Notes: a model not told the origin generated them from the sequence alone. DNA of 53,466 nucleotides from Alishewanella agri BL06 (GCF_000272005.1 NZ_AKKU01000028.1:1-53466), one strand, 5' to 3'; counted from the first letter of the stretch, positions 16,278 to 24,827 are shown. Translations and numbers: made by a program.

Positions 16278-16892
16278 ATGGCAGAACTGACTGCTAAAGC
16301 ACCGCTAAATCCCACTCAGTTGCAACAACTGGAACTTCGGTTGGAGCAGATCCTGCTACGCCGTTTTGGCGAGCTGACGGAGCAGCAACTTTTAAGCCTG
16401 CTGGATTTAAAACCTCTTACTACCATTCAAGACAGCCAGTTTGCGCTGTTCCAACGCCATTTTGTGCTGTATCACTTGCTGTACCGACTGGCAGAGCGTT
16501 GGGCGTTAAGCAGTACCGCTTATCTGGATATTGGCCTGGCACGAATTAAAATTGCACCCTGGCAAGACCATCTGCCGCTGCCTACCGACAGCAAGGCTGC
16601 TTATTATGCCGACTGGCAAAACTATTGGCGGATGACGCCGGTGGCATTAAGTAAGCGACTGGCGAGCTTCTGGCAGTATTATCAGCAGCGCCATGGCGTT
16701 AGCAGTAGCGTGATCCAGCTCAACGATGATGAGGCGTTACAGCTGCTACAACTGGATTGGCCCTGCAGCCTTAGCGAGCTGAAAAAGGCCTTTCGGCGTT
16801 TATCGCTAAAACATCATCCGGATCGAGGCGGTGATAAAACCACCTTTGTCCGTATCTCGCTGGCCTATCAAAAAATCTTACAACGTTTATAA
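16278..16892 (+). CDS. DnaJ-related protein with C-terminal J domain
   Basis: The 204-residue protein has an N-terminal helical domain typical of the 'DNA-J related' family (about 1-145) and a C-terminal J domain (about 150-204) that contains the HPD tripeptide in LKHHPDRGG. J domains stimulate the ATPase of Hsp70 chaperones; the role of this family is unknown. No Shine-Dalgarno is visible: the ATG follows the U-tract of the rplS terminator without a gap. Expression may depend on terminator read-through or an internal promoter. The C-terminal location of the J domain agrees with known family members. Start uncertain. Confidence 0.8.
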   Translation: MAELTAKAPLNPTQLQQLELRLEQILLRRFGELTEQQLLSLLDLKPLTTIQDSQFALFQRHFVLYHLLYRLAERWALSSTAYLDIGLARIKIAPWQDHLPLPTDSKAAYYADWQNYWRMTPVALSKRLASFWQYYQQRHGVSSSVIQLNDDEALQLLQLDWPCSLSELKKAFRRLSLKHHPDRGGDKTTFVRISLAYQKILQRL

Positions 16893-16939
16893 CTCTTTTC
16901 GCTGTTAATTATCTGAATTCGCTATTCTGTCAGGTTAGC

Positions 16940-16957
16940 TGTAAAGATAAGTGTGCA
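16940..16957. promoter_or_regulatory. Distal TyrR-box-like site
   Basis: TGTAAA-N6-TGTGCA matches the TyrR consensus TGTAAA-N6-TTTACA at 10 of 12 positions and keeps the key G and C spaced 14 bases apart. It lies about 100 bp upstream of the promoter-proximal pair. Confidence 0.5.
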
Positions 16958-17049
16958 TTTTGTTTTTCTGGCTAAAGCTAGGGATTTCCTTATTTTTGTT
17001 GGCCTACAGGGTTGACCTGATAGCCATCTATCCGTACACTCCAGTCTAT

Positions 17050-17067
17050 TGTAATTTTATAGATACG
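17050..17067. promoter_or_regulatory. Weak TyrR-box-like site overlapping a -35 element
   Basis: TGTAAT-N6-GATACG keeps 8 of 12 consensus positions, including the essential G and C. Its centre is 21 bp, two helical turns, from the stronger box at 17071-17088, as expected for cooperative binding of weak and strong TyrR boxes. Confidence 0.45.
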
Positions 17068-17070
17068 TGC

Positions 17071-17088
17071 TGTATAAATAAGTTTACG
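17071..17088. promoter_or_regulatory. Strong TyrR-box-like site overlapping a -10 element
   Basis: TGTATA-N6-TTTACG matches TGTAAA-N6-TTTACA at 10 of 12 positions with the essential G/C pair. It covers the -10 hexamer TATAAA (17073-17078), a position suited to repression. Confidence 0.6.
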
Positions 17089-17220
17089 TATTTGAGTTGG
17101 GTTTTGAACAGCTTACTTAGCGCAGAGGGCGGAAGATAACGCTTTTTTGCGTCAGCAGGCGGCACAAGCCCAGACTCTTGCCTATGCTTAGTCTCCGCAG
17201 CACTGCAAAGGAGCTCAATC

Positions 17221-18279
17221 GTGTCCATGATCGTCGATGACCTGCGTATCGTAGCGCAGAAACCCTTAAGTTCGCCGGCTGTATTAAAACGGGTATTGCC
17301 GTTATCGGAGCAAGGCGCGGACTTTGTTGCCAAAGCCCGCGCTGATATCGCCAATATTATTCACGGCCGTGACAAACGTCTGTTAGTGGTAACTGGCCCG
17401 TGTTCAATCCATGATCCGGTCGCCGCCATTGACTATGCCAATAAGTTAAAAGCACTGCAGTTAGCCTATCAGGACAGTTTGTATATCGTGATGCGGGTAT
17501 ACTTTGAAAAGCCCCGTACCACAGTCGGCTGGAAAGGCTTTATTAACGACCCCCACCTGGATGACTCTTTCGATTTAGAGACCGGCTTAACCTGGGGCAG
17601 AGAGCTGTTATTGAAAATGGTCGAGCTGGAATTGCCGGTGGCGACCGAAGCCTTGGATCCGATCAGCCCGCAGTATATGTCGGATCTGATTAGCTGGGCG
17701 GCGATTGGTGCCCGCACTGTGGAGTCGCAAACTCACCGCGAGATGGCCAGCGGTTTATCCATGCCGGTTGGTTTTAAAAATGGTACTGATGGCAGCCTAA
17801 GCGTTGCGCTTAATGCCCTGCAATCGGCTGCCAGCGGTCATACCTTTTTCGGCATTAACCAAAAAGGTGAGGTCAGCCTGATCCAAACTGCCGGTAATCC
17901 GGATGGGCATATTATTCTGCGAGGTGGTGCCAAACCTAATTATGATGCCGCCAGCATCGGGGCTGCGTTGGCGCAGTTGGATAAACTCAAACTACCGCAC
18001 GGCATTGTCGTAGACTGTAGCCATGGCAATTCCAATAAGGACCATAACCGGCAACCGCAGGTGGCCCAAGAGGTGTTGGCGCAGCGTTTGGCCGGTAATG
18101 AGGCCATTATCGGCATTATGCTGGAAAGCCACTTGCAGGCCGGGCGGCAGGATATCGTCAATGGCAAAGCTGAAAAATATGGTGTCTCAGTCACGGATGC
18201 CTGTATCGATTGGTCAACAACCGCAGATTTACTGGAAAGTTTAGCGCAACAAATGCGGCAACTGGCGGCGGTGGCCTGA
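17221..18279 (+). CDS. aroF: 3-deoxy-7-phosphoheptulonate synthase (tyrosine-type DAHP synthase)
   Basis: The enzyme condenses phosphoenolpyruvate and erythrose 4-phosphate, the first step of the shikimate pathway. The 352-residue class I protein shows [13 protein letters not shown] near 59-71, [13 protein letters not shown] near 95-107, [12 protein letters not shown] near 268-279 and the C-terminal DACIDW block. The start is GTG at 17221, with AAGGAG 7 bases upstream; an ATG lies two codons later. It forms an operon with tyrA (1-bp gap). That linkage and the upstream TyrR-type boxes favour the tyrosine-regulated AroF type; feedback specificity cannot be proved from the sequence. Confidence 0.9.
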   Translation: MSMIVDDLRIVAQKPLSSPAVLKRVLPLSEQGADFVAKARADIANIIHGRDKRLLVVTGPCSIHDPVAAIDYANKLKALQLAYQDSLYIVMRVYFEKPRTTVGWKGFINDPHLDDSFDLETGLTWGRELLLKMVELELPVATEALDPISPQYMSDLISWAAIGARTVESQTHREMASGLSMPVGFKNGTDGSLSVALNALQSAASGHTFFGINQKGEVSLIQTAGNPDGHIILRGGAKPNYDAASIGAALAQLDKLKLPHGIVVDCSHGNSNKDHNRQPQVAQEVLAQRLAGNEAIIGIMLESHLQAGRQDIVNGKAEKYGVSVTDACIDWSTTADLLESLAQQMRQLAAVA

Positions 18280-18280
18280 G

Positions 18281-19417
18281 GTGAAGCCCAGTGATGCAGC
18301 TGCAGCGGCATTACAGCCGCTGCGAGAGCAAATTGATCAGCTGGATAGTGAGCTCGTCGAGCTATTGGCGCGCCGGGCCAGAGTCACCGCCCAGGTTGGG
18401 CAGGTGAAGCAACAATATGCATTGCCGGTCTATGTACCGGAGCGGGAGCAGGCATTACTTGCCGCCAGACGACAGCAAGCGCTGGCGCAAGGCGTCTCGC
18501 CGGAATTGGTTGAGGACTTATTACGCCGGGTGATGCGCGAGTCTTATGCCACCCAGGATCAGCACTTTGTCTGTTGCCGGCCCAGTGGCGGCAAGGTGGT
18601 GGTGGTCGGCGGCGCCGGGGCCTTAGGCAATCGTTTTGTCAGCTTATTTCAACGCTCCGGCTATCAGGTGGCAATACTGGAACCTCAGGACTGGCCGCAG
18701 GCGGCCCAGTTATGTCAGGATGCCGCCCTAGTATTACTGGCGGTACCTATTACGCTGACCGAGCAGGTGATTGCGCAGTTACCGACGCTGCCTGCACAGT
18801 GCGTACTGGCCGATTTAACCAGCATTAAGGCTCGGCCGCTGCAAGCGATGTTGGCGCAGCATAGCGGGCCTGTCGTTGGCTTACATCCGATGTTTGGTCC
18901 GGATATCAATAACCTGATTAAGCAAGTCGTCGTAGTCTGCGACGGCCGGCAGCCGGAAGATTATCAGTGGTTATTAAAGCAACTGGTGATCTGGGGCGCG
19001 GAGCTGACGACTAAGGCCGCGGATGAGCATGATAGCGCCATGCAACTGATCCAGGCGATGCGGCATTTTTCCTCTTTGGTCTATGGTGTGCATTTGGCCG
19101 AAGAGCAGGCCGATTTAAATGAGCTGTTGGCACTCAGTTCACCGATTTACCGGCTGGAGCTGGCGATGGTGGGGCGCTTGTTTGCACAGAACGCTGAACT
19201 TTATGCCGATATTATGTTGTCATCGGCTGATGTGACGGCGCTGCTGCAGCGTTATCAGCAGCGTTTTACTCAGCTGCTGGGCTTGTTGGCAGCGCAGGAC
19301 AAAGCCGGTTTAATGGCGGAATTTGCCAAGGGCCAGCAGTTCTTCGGCGAGCTGGCGCAGCAATTTCTGCAGGAAAGTAAGCAATTACTGCAAAAAGCAG
19401 CAGACGGGCGCAGTTAG
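18281..19417 (+). CDS. tyrA: Bifunctional chorismate mutase / prephenate dehydrogenase (T-protein)
   Basis: TyrA converts chorismate to prephenate and then, with NAD, to 4-hydroxyphenylpyruvate, the tyrosine precursor. The 378-residue protein starts with an AroQ-type chorismate mutase domain (about 10-95, [18 protein letters not shown]) followed by a Rossmann dehydrogenase domain beginning with [13 protein letters not shown] near 107. The LHPMFGPD block and a helical C-terminal dimerisation domain follow. Length agrees with E. coli TyrA (373). The start is GTG at 18281, one base after the aroF stop, so translation is probably coupled. A short GC hairpin (19405-19423) overlaps its last codons. 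Confidence 0.95.
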   Translation: MKPSDAAAAALQPLREQIDQLDSELVELLARRARVTAQVGQVKQQYALPVYVPEREQALLAARRQQALAQGVSPELVEDLLRRVMRESYATQDQHFVCCRPSGGKVVVVGGAGALGNRFVSLFQRSGYQVAILEPQDWPQAAQLCQDAALVLLAVPITLTEQVIAQLPTLPAQCVLADLTSIKARPLQAMLAQHSGPVVGLHPMFGPDINNLIKQVVVVCDGRQPEDYQWLLKQLVIWGAELTTKAADEHDSAMQLIQAMRHFSSLVYGVHLAEEQADLNELLALSSPIYRLELAMVGRLFAQNAELYADIMLSSADVTALLQRYQQRFTQLLGLLAAQDKAGLMAEFAKGQQFFGELAQQFLQESKQLLQKAADGRS

Positions 19418-19423
19418 CGCCCG
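19405..19423. terminator. Short GC hairpin at the tyrA 3' end
   Basis: CGGGCGC (19405-19411) pairs with GCGCCCG (19417-19423) around AGTTA, covering the tyrA stop codon. There is no U-tract. It lies between convergent genes and may mark the mRNA 3' end. Confidence 0.35.
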
Positions 19424-19435
19424 AATTTACTGGCG

Positions 19436-20317
19436 CTACTTACCCAACTGATAGAAATCATAAATCACCTGCCAGGCTTGCTCAGGGCTGTCGACATACT
19501 GAATCAGTTCCAGGTCCTGCGGGCTAATCAGTCCCTCTTCTGCCAGCATCTCGAAATTGATCAAACGTTGCCAGAAAGCTTTATCGTACAGGATCACCGG
19601 TACCCGTTCGGCTTTTTTGGTTTGGATCAGGGTCAGGGTTTCAAATAACTCATCTAGCGTACCAAAGCCACCCGGAAAGGCTACCAGCGCCCGCGCCCGT
19701 TGCAGGAAATGCATTTTGCGAATGGCAAAATAATGAAACTGGAAACAGAATTCCGGGGTGATATAGGGGTTAGGATGCTGCTCTTTTGGCAGCACAATAT
19801 TTAAGCCGATGCTCTTGCCGTTCGCATCCATCGCGCCGCGGTTGGCCGCTTCCATAATCCCCGGGCCACCACCGCTGATAATAGTCAGCGCGCAGTGCGG
19901 ATGCTGGCAACTATGACTGGTCACCAGACGTGAAAACTCCTGCGATGCCGCATAATAACGGCTGTTCTTCAGATCCCGCTCCGCTTGCGTCAGTGCATGG
20001 ATAGCGGCAGGGGAGTCCGGGTTTGCCGCATAATGCTGCTTCACTTCTGCGAGTTGTTGCTCGGCCTGAGCTGGGGACAAAAAGCGCGCACTACCGAACA
20101 CGACTATAGTGGCATTGATCTGATGTTGATCCAGCACCAGTTGCGGTTTCAGATATTCCAGTTGTAAGCGCACATGCCGCAGCTCGTCCTGCATTAAAAA
20201 ACCGGTATCGGCAAAGGCCAGTTTGTAGGAGTCATGGTCCTGCAGTTGCGAGATAGCGTCTAATGATTCCTGGGCCGTGGCAAAATGGCGTTTATATAAA
20301 GCATTGCTTTCGGTCAT
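19436..20317 (-). CDS. LOG-family nucleotide phosphoribohydrolase-like protein
   Basis: The 293-residue protein belongs to the LOG (TIGR00730, formerly 'lysine decarboxylase-like') family, whose characterised members hydrolyse nucleoside 5'-monophosphates at the N-glycosidic bond. The two signature loops are present: GGGPGIMEAANRGA and PGGFGTLDELFE. The N-terminal 90 residues are an extension before the Rossmann-like core. It is shorter than E. coli PpnN (about 454), so I give no symbol. The ATG at 20317 is chosen because AGGGGA lies 8 bases upstream; an in-frame extension to 20398 is not supported. It is divergent from the Na/Pi-transporter gene. Confidence 0.85.
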   Translation of the reverse strand: MTESNALYKRHFATAQESLDAISQLQDHDSYKLAFADTGFLMQDELRHVRLQLEYLKPQLVLDQHQINATIVVFGSARFLSPAQAEQQLAEVKQHYAANPDSPAAIHALTQAERDLKNSRYYAASQEFSRLVTSHSCQHPHCALTIISGGGPGIMEAANRGAMDANGKSIGLNIVLPKEQHPNPYITPEFCFQFHYFAIRKMHFLQRARALVAFPGGFGTLDELFETLTLIQTKKAERVPVILYDKAFWQRLINFEMLAEEGLISPQDLELIQYVDSPEQAWQVIYDFYQLGK

Positions 20318-20409
20318 AACAAGATCCCCTTTATTACTACTTTTTTGATACAAAACAGCTAAGGCGTTGTAAAGTTGGGTTATAACATAGAAAAGCAAGA
20401 AGGAAGGCT

Positions 20410-22017
20410 ATGCTGTCAGATATTTTAATTGGTCTGGGTGCGCTCGGGTTAATCCTGCTGGGCATGGACTGGCTGAGTAAGGGGCTAAAAGCTGCAGCCG
20501 GTCGGGCACTGATGCAGTTCCTCGAACGCAGTACCCAAAAATCCTGGCAGGGTTTGCTCTTTGGTACGGCCGCCACCGTCGCCGTGCAATCTTCAACCGT
20601 GATTACTGTCACCACCATAGGTTTCGTCAATGCTGGTATCTTGTCGCTGCAAAATGCCGCCTTTGTCATTTATGGCAGTAATGTCGGGACCTCTCTGACC
20701 GGTTGGTTTGTCGCTTTAGTCGGCATGCAATTTAAAATTGATGCGCTGGCGATGCCGCTGATCGGCGTGGGGGCCTTATTAAAACTATTCGCAAAATCGG
20801 CTCGGCGACAAGGTTTTGGCGAGGCGTTGGTTGGCTTCGGTTTGTTTTTCCTGGGGCTGGCTTACTTAAAAGACAGCTTTGATACCGTCTTTGTCGATAT
20901 TGAGTTTTCCCTGCTCAGTGAGCTTGGTGTCTGGGGCTTGTTACTCGGGGTGTTAATTGGCACCTTGCTGACAGTGGTGATGCAGGCTTCAATTGCGGTA
21001 CTGGCGCTGGTGATTACGGCGACCTCAACTGGGGTTATCCCGTTGTCAGTGGCGGCTGCCTTTGTGATAGGGGCAAATTTAGGTACTACCTCCACCGCCA
21101 TTATCTCGACCTTAGCTGCGACGGCAAAAGCCAAGCGGTTAGCCATGCTACATGTGATCTTTAACGTGGTAACCGGTGTTGTCGCTATCATTATCCTGAC
21201 GCCCTTGCTGTGGTTAATCAGCCTGCTACAGAACGCGCTGTTTCACGACCCGAATCCGGCGCTTAGCTTGGCGCTGTTTCATACCTTATTTAATATTTTA
21301 GGCGTGCTGCTGATGTGGCCGCTGACCAGCAGGTTGGTATTGTTTTTAAATAGCCGCTTTCGGGCACAAAAAGCCGGCCAACTACGGGTGTTGGATGCTT
21401 CCAGCCTGAGTATTCCGGCAGTGGCCATTAAGACCCTGAGTATGGAGAGTTTGAGGGTAGGGCAACTGATAAGCGGTCAGGCGTTGCTGTTAAGTCAGGG
21501 GAAAACATTATCAAGCCAGAGTATTGAGCAGATCCGGCAGCTACAAAGTGAGATTAGCCACTATTTAACCTTGTTGGGCAAAAGCCAGCTGACAGAGCAG
21601 GAGTCGCAGGCATTAAACGAACTAATCAAAAATCAGCTAAGGTTAGAAATGACATTACAATTACTACCTGAGTTAGCAGAGCAAGCCGAGCGCGATCCGC
21701 AAGCCTTTGTGCCAGAACAGGCGTTATGGCAACAACTCAGTTCGGCACATTGGCCGGATGCAGCACAGCAGATCCGTAGCTGTTATCGTGATTTGATGCG
21801 GCAACGGCAAAAATTGAAAGAGCAGTTATACCTGCTGGTGCTGACCGAACGTTTAAGTAATGACTCCGGCGGCGATCAGCTGTTGCGTTTTGCCGAGCTG
21901 CGTCGTTTTAACCAACAATTAACCCGGGCTATGCTGGCACTTGCCAAACTGCATGGACCCCAACCAGCACCGCAAACTAGCGCGGTGAACCATAAGGAAA
22001 TTAGCCATGCCAGTTAA
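20410..22017 (+). CDS. Na/Pi-cotransporter family protein (NptA/YjbB-like)
   Basis: A 535-residue inner membrane protein with two Na/Pi-cotransporter repeats. Repeat one contains AVQSSTVITV and GSNVGTSLT; repeat two contains MQASIAVLAL and GANLGTTST, so the usual QSS motif is QAS in the second repeat. About nine hydrophobic helices span residues 1-310. The cytoplasmic C-terminal half (about 330-520) is helical and polar, resembling the PhoU-like tail of YjbB. The family exports or imports phosphate with sodium; direction cannot be told here. Its last 11 bases overlap the next gene, a beta-CASP nuclease, suggesting co-translation. Confidence 0.85.
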   Translation: MLSDILIGLGALGLILLGMDWLSKGLKAAAGRALMQFLERSTQKSWQGLLFGTAATVAVQSSTVITVTTIGFVNAGILSLQNAAFVIYGSNVGTSLTGWFVALVGMQFKIDALAMPLIGVGALLKLFAKSARRQGFGEALVGFGLFFLGLAYLKDSFDTVFVDIEFSLLSELGVWGLLLGVLIGTLLTVVMQASIAVLALVITATSTGVIPLSVAAAFVIGANLGTTSTAIISTLAATAKAKRLAMLHVIFNVVTGVVAIIILTPLLWLISLLQNALFHDPNPALSLALFHTLFNILGVLLMWPLTSRLVLFLNSRFRAQKAGQLRVLDASSLSIPAVAIKTLSMESLRVGQLISGQALLLSQGKTLSSQSIEQIRQLQSEISHYLTLLGKSQLTEQESQALNELIKNQLRLEMTLQLLPELAEQAERDPQAFVPEQALWQQLSSAHWPDAAQQIRSCYRDLMRQRQKLKEQLYLLVLTERLSNDSGGDQLLRFAELRRFNQQLTRAMLALAKLHGPQPAPQTSAVNHKEISHAS

Positions 22018-23413
22018 TGCCAGCTTAACCTTTATCGGCGCCGCCAGGCAGGTCACCGGTTCCTGTTATCTGTTAAAGATGAATCAACAACAGTTTTTAC
22101 TCGATTGTGGCATGGTGCAGGGCGCGGATCAGGTCAGAGAATGGCACAAATTCCGCTTCCCGTTTAAACCAAAGGACATAGATGCCGTCATCCTGTCGCA
22201 TGCGCATATTGATCATAGCGGCTTATTGCCTTTGCTGGTGGCGAAAGGCTTTGGCGGCAATATTTACTGTACTCCGGGCACCGCCGAACTGTTACCGGTG
22301 CTGTTAAAGGACTCAGTCAATCTGTATCTAAAAGATCTGGAATGGCAAAACCGCAAAGCCGCCCGAGCCGGCAAGAAAATCTATGAGCCGGTGATGTCGC
22401 TGCAGGATGCGGAGCGGGTGAGTGACTTAGTACAGGTGCTGGGCTATAACAAAAGAGCTTTCCCATTACAGGGCGTTGAACTGGAGTTTGCTGATGCCGG
22501 CCATATTCTGGGGTCGGCCATAGTGCAGCTCTGGCTAAAGGGTAAGCAGGCGATGAAAAAACTGGTGTTCTCCGGTGATCTGGGTAATCCCGCGACTGTA
22601 CTGCTGCCGGCACCAACCGAGGTTGACCAGGCCGACATTGTGTTGATGGAAAGTACCTATGGTAATCGTAACCATCAACCGCTGGATAATACCATTGAAG
22701 AGTTTGCGACTGCGTTGGAGCAAGCCTATAACGATGGCGGTAATGTGTTTATTCCGGCCTTTGCCCTGGGACGCTCGCAGGAAATTCTGTATTACCTGGC
22801 ACTATTGCACCGTCAGGGGCGGCTAAAGCAACGTTTGGTCTTTCTGGATAGCCCGATGGCGATTAGCATTACCCGGATCTATAGCGAGTATCTGCACCGA
22901 CTTGAGCAAAGTGATTTGGACAAGATTGGTTATAAGAAAGGCATGACATTGGAGCAGTTGTTACCGATGTTGAAAGTGTCTGAAACCGTGGAAGACTCAA
23001 TGGCAATCAACCGGGTCACTCATGGCGCTATTATTATCGCCGGCAGTGGTATGTGTAATGGCGGTCGCATCGTGCACCATTTGAAACATAATTTATGGAA
23101 AAACACCAACCATCTCATCTTTGTCGGTTTTCAGGCCAGAGGCACCCTGGGTCGGCGTTTGGTGGATGGTGAAAAGCGGGTGAAAATTTTCGGCCAGGAC
23201 ACAGTGGTAAAAGCCAAATTGCATACCATTGGCGGCTTTTCTGCGCACGCCGGACAAACTGAGCTCGTACGCTGGGCCACCGCCATTGGCGGCGCGCCCG
23301 AGTTCTATCTGGTGCATGGTGAACCAGAGGCACAGCAGGTGCTGCAAGAGGTACTGGCAGAGGCCGGTATTCAGGCGCAGATCCCGGAGCAGGGCCAGCA
23401 GATCTTGTTCTGA
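22007..23413 (+). CDS. MBL-fold beta-CASP ribonuclease-like protein
   Basis: The 468-residue protein is a metallo-beta-lactamase-fold hydrolase with the metal motif HAHIDHSG near 66-73, further metal ligands in DAGHILGS and FSGDLG, a beta-CASP domain (about 230-370), and a C-terminal zinc-dependent RNA-specificity region with GGFSAHAG and LVHGEPEA. Relatives are exo- or endoribonucleases of the CPSF73/YSH1 type found in many bacteria. It overlaps the upstream transporter gene by 11 bp. A 10-bp hairpin follows. Substrate is unknown; RNA is likely from the domain architecture. Confidence 0.85.
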   Translation: MPVNASLTFIGAARQVTGSCYLLKMNQQQFLLDCGMVQGADQVREWHKFRFPFKPKDIDAVILSHAHIDHSGLLPLLVAKGFGGNIYCTPGTAELLPVLLKDSVNLYLKDLEWQNRKAARAGKKIYEPVMSLQDAERVSDLVQVLGYNKRAFPLQGVELEFADAGHILGSAIVQLWLKGKQAMKKLVFSGDLGNPATVLLPAPTEVDQADIVLMESTYGNRNHQPLDNTIEEFATALEQAYNDGGNVFIPAFALGRSQEILYYLALLHRQGRLKQRLVFLDSPMAISITRIYSEYLHRLEQSDLDKIGYKKGMTLEQLLPMLKVSETVEDSMAINRVTHGAIIIAGSGMCNGGRIVHHLKHNLWKNTNHLIFVGFQARGTLGRRLVDGEKRVKIFGQDTVVKAKLHTIGGFSAHAGQTELVRWATAIGGAPEFYLVHGEPEAQQVLQEVLAEAGIQAQIPEQGQQILF

Positions 23414-23419
23414 TACAGT

Positions 23420-23443
23420 GAGGGCAGCCTCTGGGCTGCCCTC
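23420..23443. terminator. Hairpin between the MBL gene and pheA
   Basis: GAGGGCAGCC (23420-23429) pairs with GGCTGCCCTC (23434-23443) around TCTG. The 10-bp perfect stem lies between convergent genes and has no long U-tract on either side. Confidence 0.6.
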
Positions 23444-23489
23444 GATATTATCTGTTAAGGCTTGGCTGTTTAGGCCTGGCTATGCAGAC

Positions 23490-24641
23490 TTATGCCTGGA
23501 TCTCGGTTGGCGTAACCTCGTCACTCGGGTAGCAGCCCAGCACTTTGACAAACTTGGTCAGATTGTTCAGCTCTTCCAGCGCGCGCGTCATGGCGTAGTC
23601 ATTCAGATTGGCGCTGACATCGACATAAAACATCTCTTCCCACGGATTACCCGGAATAGGGCGTGACTCGAGTTTGCTCATACTGATGCCATGTTGTTTC
23701 AGTACCAGCAGCGCTTCAACCAAAGCACCGGGTTGCTGGCCGGTATACATAATAAAGGTGGTTTTTGCTGGGATCGCTTTTGCCACCTGCACCGGTTTAC
23801 GGGCAACCACAATAAAGCGGCTGACGTTTTGTTTCTGATTCGCCAGTTCGCGGGTTAATACCTCCAGGCCATAGAGTTTGCCACCTTCCTCGCCGCCAAT
23901 CGCGATAATAGTGGGGTCCTGTAGGGCTTTTACCTTGGCAAAGGCGGCGGATGAACTTTCACAGTATTCAATTTTAACGTTGGTCAGCCCCAGTAAGAAC
24001 TGGCTACACTGGGCAATGACCTGCGGATGGGAGCAGACCTGGCGTACTTTGCTCAGGTCGGTACCGGGCAGGCCGAGCAAGCAGTGCTCGATCGGATGGG
24101 TTAACTCACCAACTATTGATAGGCGGGTGTGCTGCAGTAAGTCATACACCTCGTTAATAGAACCGGATGAAGTATTTTCAATCGGCAGTACTGCATAGTC
24201 GGCATGGCCGGTTTCCACCGCTTTGACAATGTCATTAAAGCTGTCACAGCCCAGTTCAATAATGCGCTCGGCGCGGCGGGTAAAGTATTTTTGCGTTGCC
24301 CAGTAGCTGTACGAGCCCTGACCGCCGAGGAAGGCTACCCGTACCGCCGGCGTATGTTCGCCATTTAGCTGGTCCTGCACTTTGGCTTGTTGCTGCAACA
24401 CTGAGTCTTCGATAATGACATGATAAATTCGTGTCACATACTGCGCATCCAGTCCCAGCGGCTTACCTTGCTCAATCAGCGACAGCAACAATTCCTGTTC
24501 CCGCTTCTGATCGCGAATGGGCTTGTTCTGCGATAATTTCGCTTCGGCGACGGCCAAAGCCAGTGCACGCCTTTTTGCCAGTAACCCCAATAACTGCTGA
24601 TCGGTATCGCTGATCGCGGTTCTGATCTGATCTAATTCCAT
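23490..24641 (-). CDS. pheA: Bifunctional chorismate mutase / prephenate dehydratase (P-protein)
   Basis: PheA turns chorismate into prephenate and then phenylpyruvate, the committed phenylalanine branch. The 383-residue protein (E. coli 386) has an AroQ chorismate mutase domain (about 1-85), a prephenate dehydratase domain (about 98-280, starting VRVAFLGGQGSYSYWA and including NVSRFIVVARKP) and a C-terminal ACT regulatory domain with the phenylalanine-binding motif ESRP. The mRNA has a leader peptide with Phe codons and an attenuator (24678-24791), so transcription should respond to charged tRNA-Phe. It converges on the MBL gene. Confidence 0.97.
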   Translation of the reverse strand: MELDQIRTAISDTDQQLLGLLAKRRALALAVAEAKLSQNKPIRDQKREQELLLSLIEQGKPLGLDAQYVTRIYHVIIEDSVLQQQAKVQDQLNGEHTPAVRVAFLGGQGSYSYWATQKYFTRRAERIIELGCDSFNDIVKAVETGHADYAVLPIENTSSGSINEVYDLLQHTRLSIVGELTHPIEHCLLGLPGTDLSKVRQVCSHPQVIAQCSQFLLGLTNVKIEYCESSSAAFAKVKALQDPTIIAIGGEEGGKLYGLEVLTRELANQKQNVSRFIVVARKPVQVAKAIPAKTTFIMYTGQQPGALVEALLVLKQHGISMSKLESRPIPGNPWEEMFYVDVSANLNDYAMTRALEELNNLTKFVKVLGCYPSDEVTPTEIQA

Positions 24642-24677
24642 AACGGCCTCTGTGCTGATAACTACTAAAAACGACTC

Positions 24678-24706
24678 AAAAAAAAACCTCCCGGCTTGGG
24701 AGGTTT
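24678..24706 (-). terminator. pheA attenuator
   Basis: On the minus strand AAACCTCCC pairs with GGGAGGTTT (24706-24698 with 24692-24684, loop AAGCC), followed by nine T residues. The leader segment AGGAGGT, at the end of the leader peptide, can pair with the 5' arm ACCTCC as antiterminator, and also with ACCACCT upstream as the alternative structure. This is the classical layout of an amino-acid attenuator. Confidence 0.88.
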
Positions 24707-24731
24707 CTGCTTAACACGCGCGCACGGTCAG

Positions 24732-24791
24732 CTACCTCCTCGCTAAGGTGGTAAAGCTAAAAAAACCGAGCACAACTGATACTGTTTTCAT
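24732..24791 (-). CDS. pheL: Phenylalanine leader peptide PheL
   Basis: A 19-residue leader peptide, MKTVSVVLGFFSFTTLARR, ends 26 bases before the attenuator stem. It has three Phe codons in a block of four (FFSF). When charged tRNA-Phe is short, a ribosome stalled there would cover the ACCACCT segment and free AGGAGGT to form the antiterminator, allowing pheA transcription. The peptide sequence differs from E. coli PheL, which is richer in Phe, but position and RNA architecture agree. Only a weak GGTG precedes the ATG, and the predicted transcription start is very close to the start codon. Confidence 0.82.
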   Translation of the reverse strand: MKTVSVVLGFFSFTTLARR

Positions 24792-24797
24792 ACCAGC

Positions 24798-24827
24798 ACC
24801 ATAATCCGTCTGGATGGCCAAAGTCAA
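24798..24827 (-). promoter_or_regulatory. Predicted pheL-pheA promoter
   Basis: On the minus strand TTGACT (24827-24822) and TATGGT (24803-24798) are spaced 18 bp. The -35 includes the stop codon of the upstream acylase gene. The implied start is within a few bases of the pheL ATG, so either the leader is nearly leaderless or the true promoter lies a little further upstream. Confidence 0.45.

Larger units (their letters stand above)
16893..17220 (+). promoter_or_regulatory. aroF control region (328 bp without a gene)
   Basis: This gap holds the aroF-tyrA promoter region. Two promoter candidates are seen: TTGACC (17012-17017) with TACACT (17035-17040), spacer 17; and TTGTAA (17049-17054) with TATAAA (17073-17078), spacer 18. 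The second overlaps two TyrR-box-like sites. A reading frame at 16951-17139 has no ribosome binding site and crosses the promoters, so I do not call it a gene. A ribosome binding site AAGGAG lies at 17208-17213. Confidence 0.6.

Noticed and set aside
16951..17139. A 62-residue ORF rich in Tyr and Phe before aroF, possibly a leader peptide
   Set aside because: It begins upstream of both predicted promoters, has no ribosome binding site, and no terminator/antiterminator follows. TyrR-type sites explain the region better.
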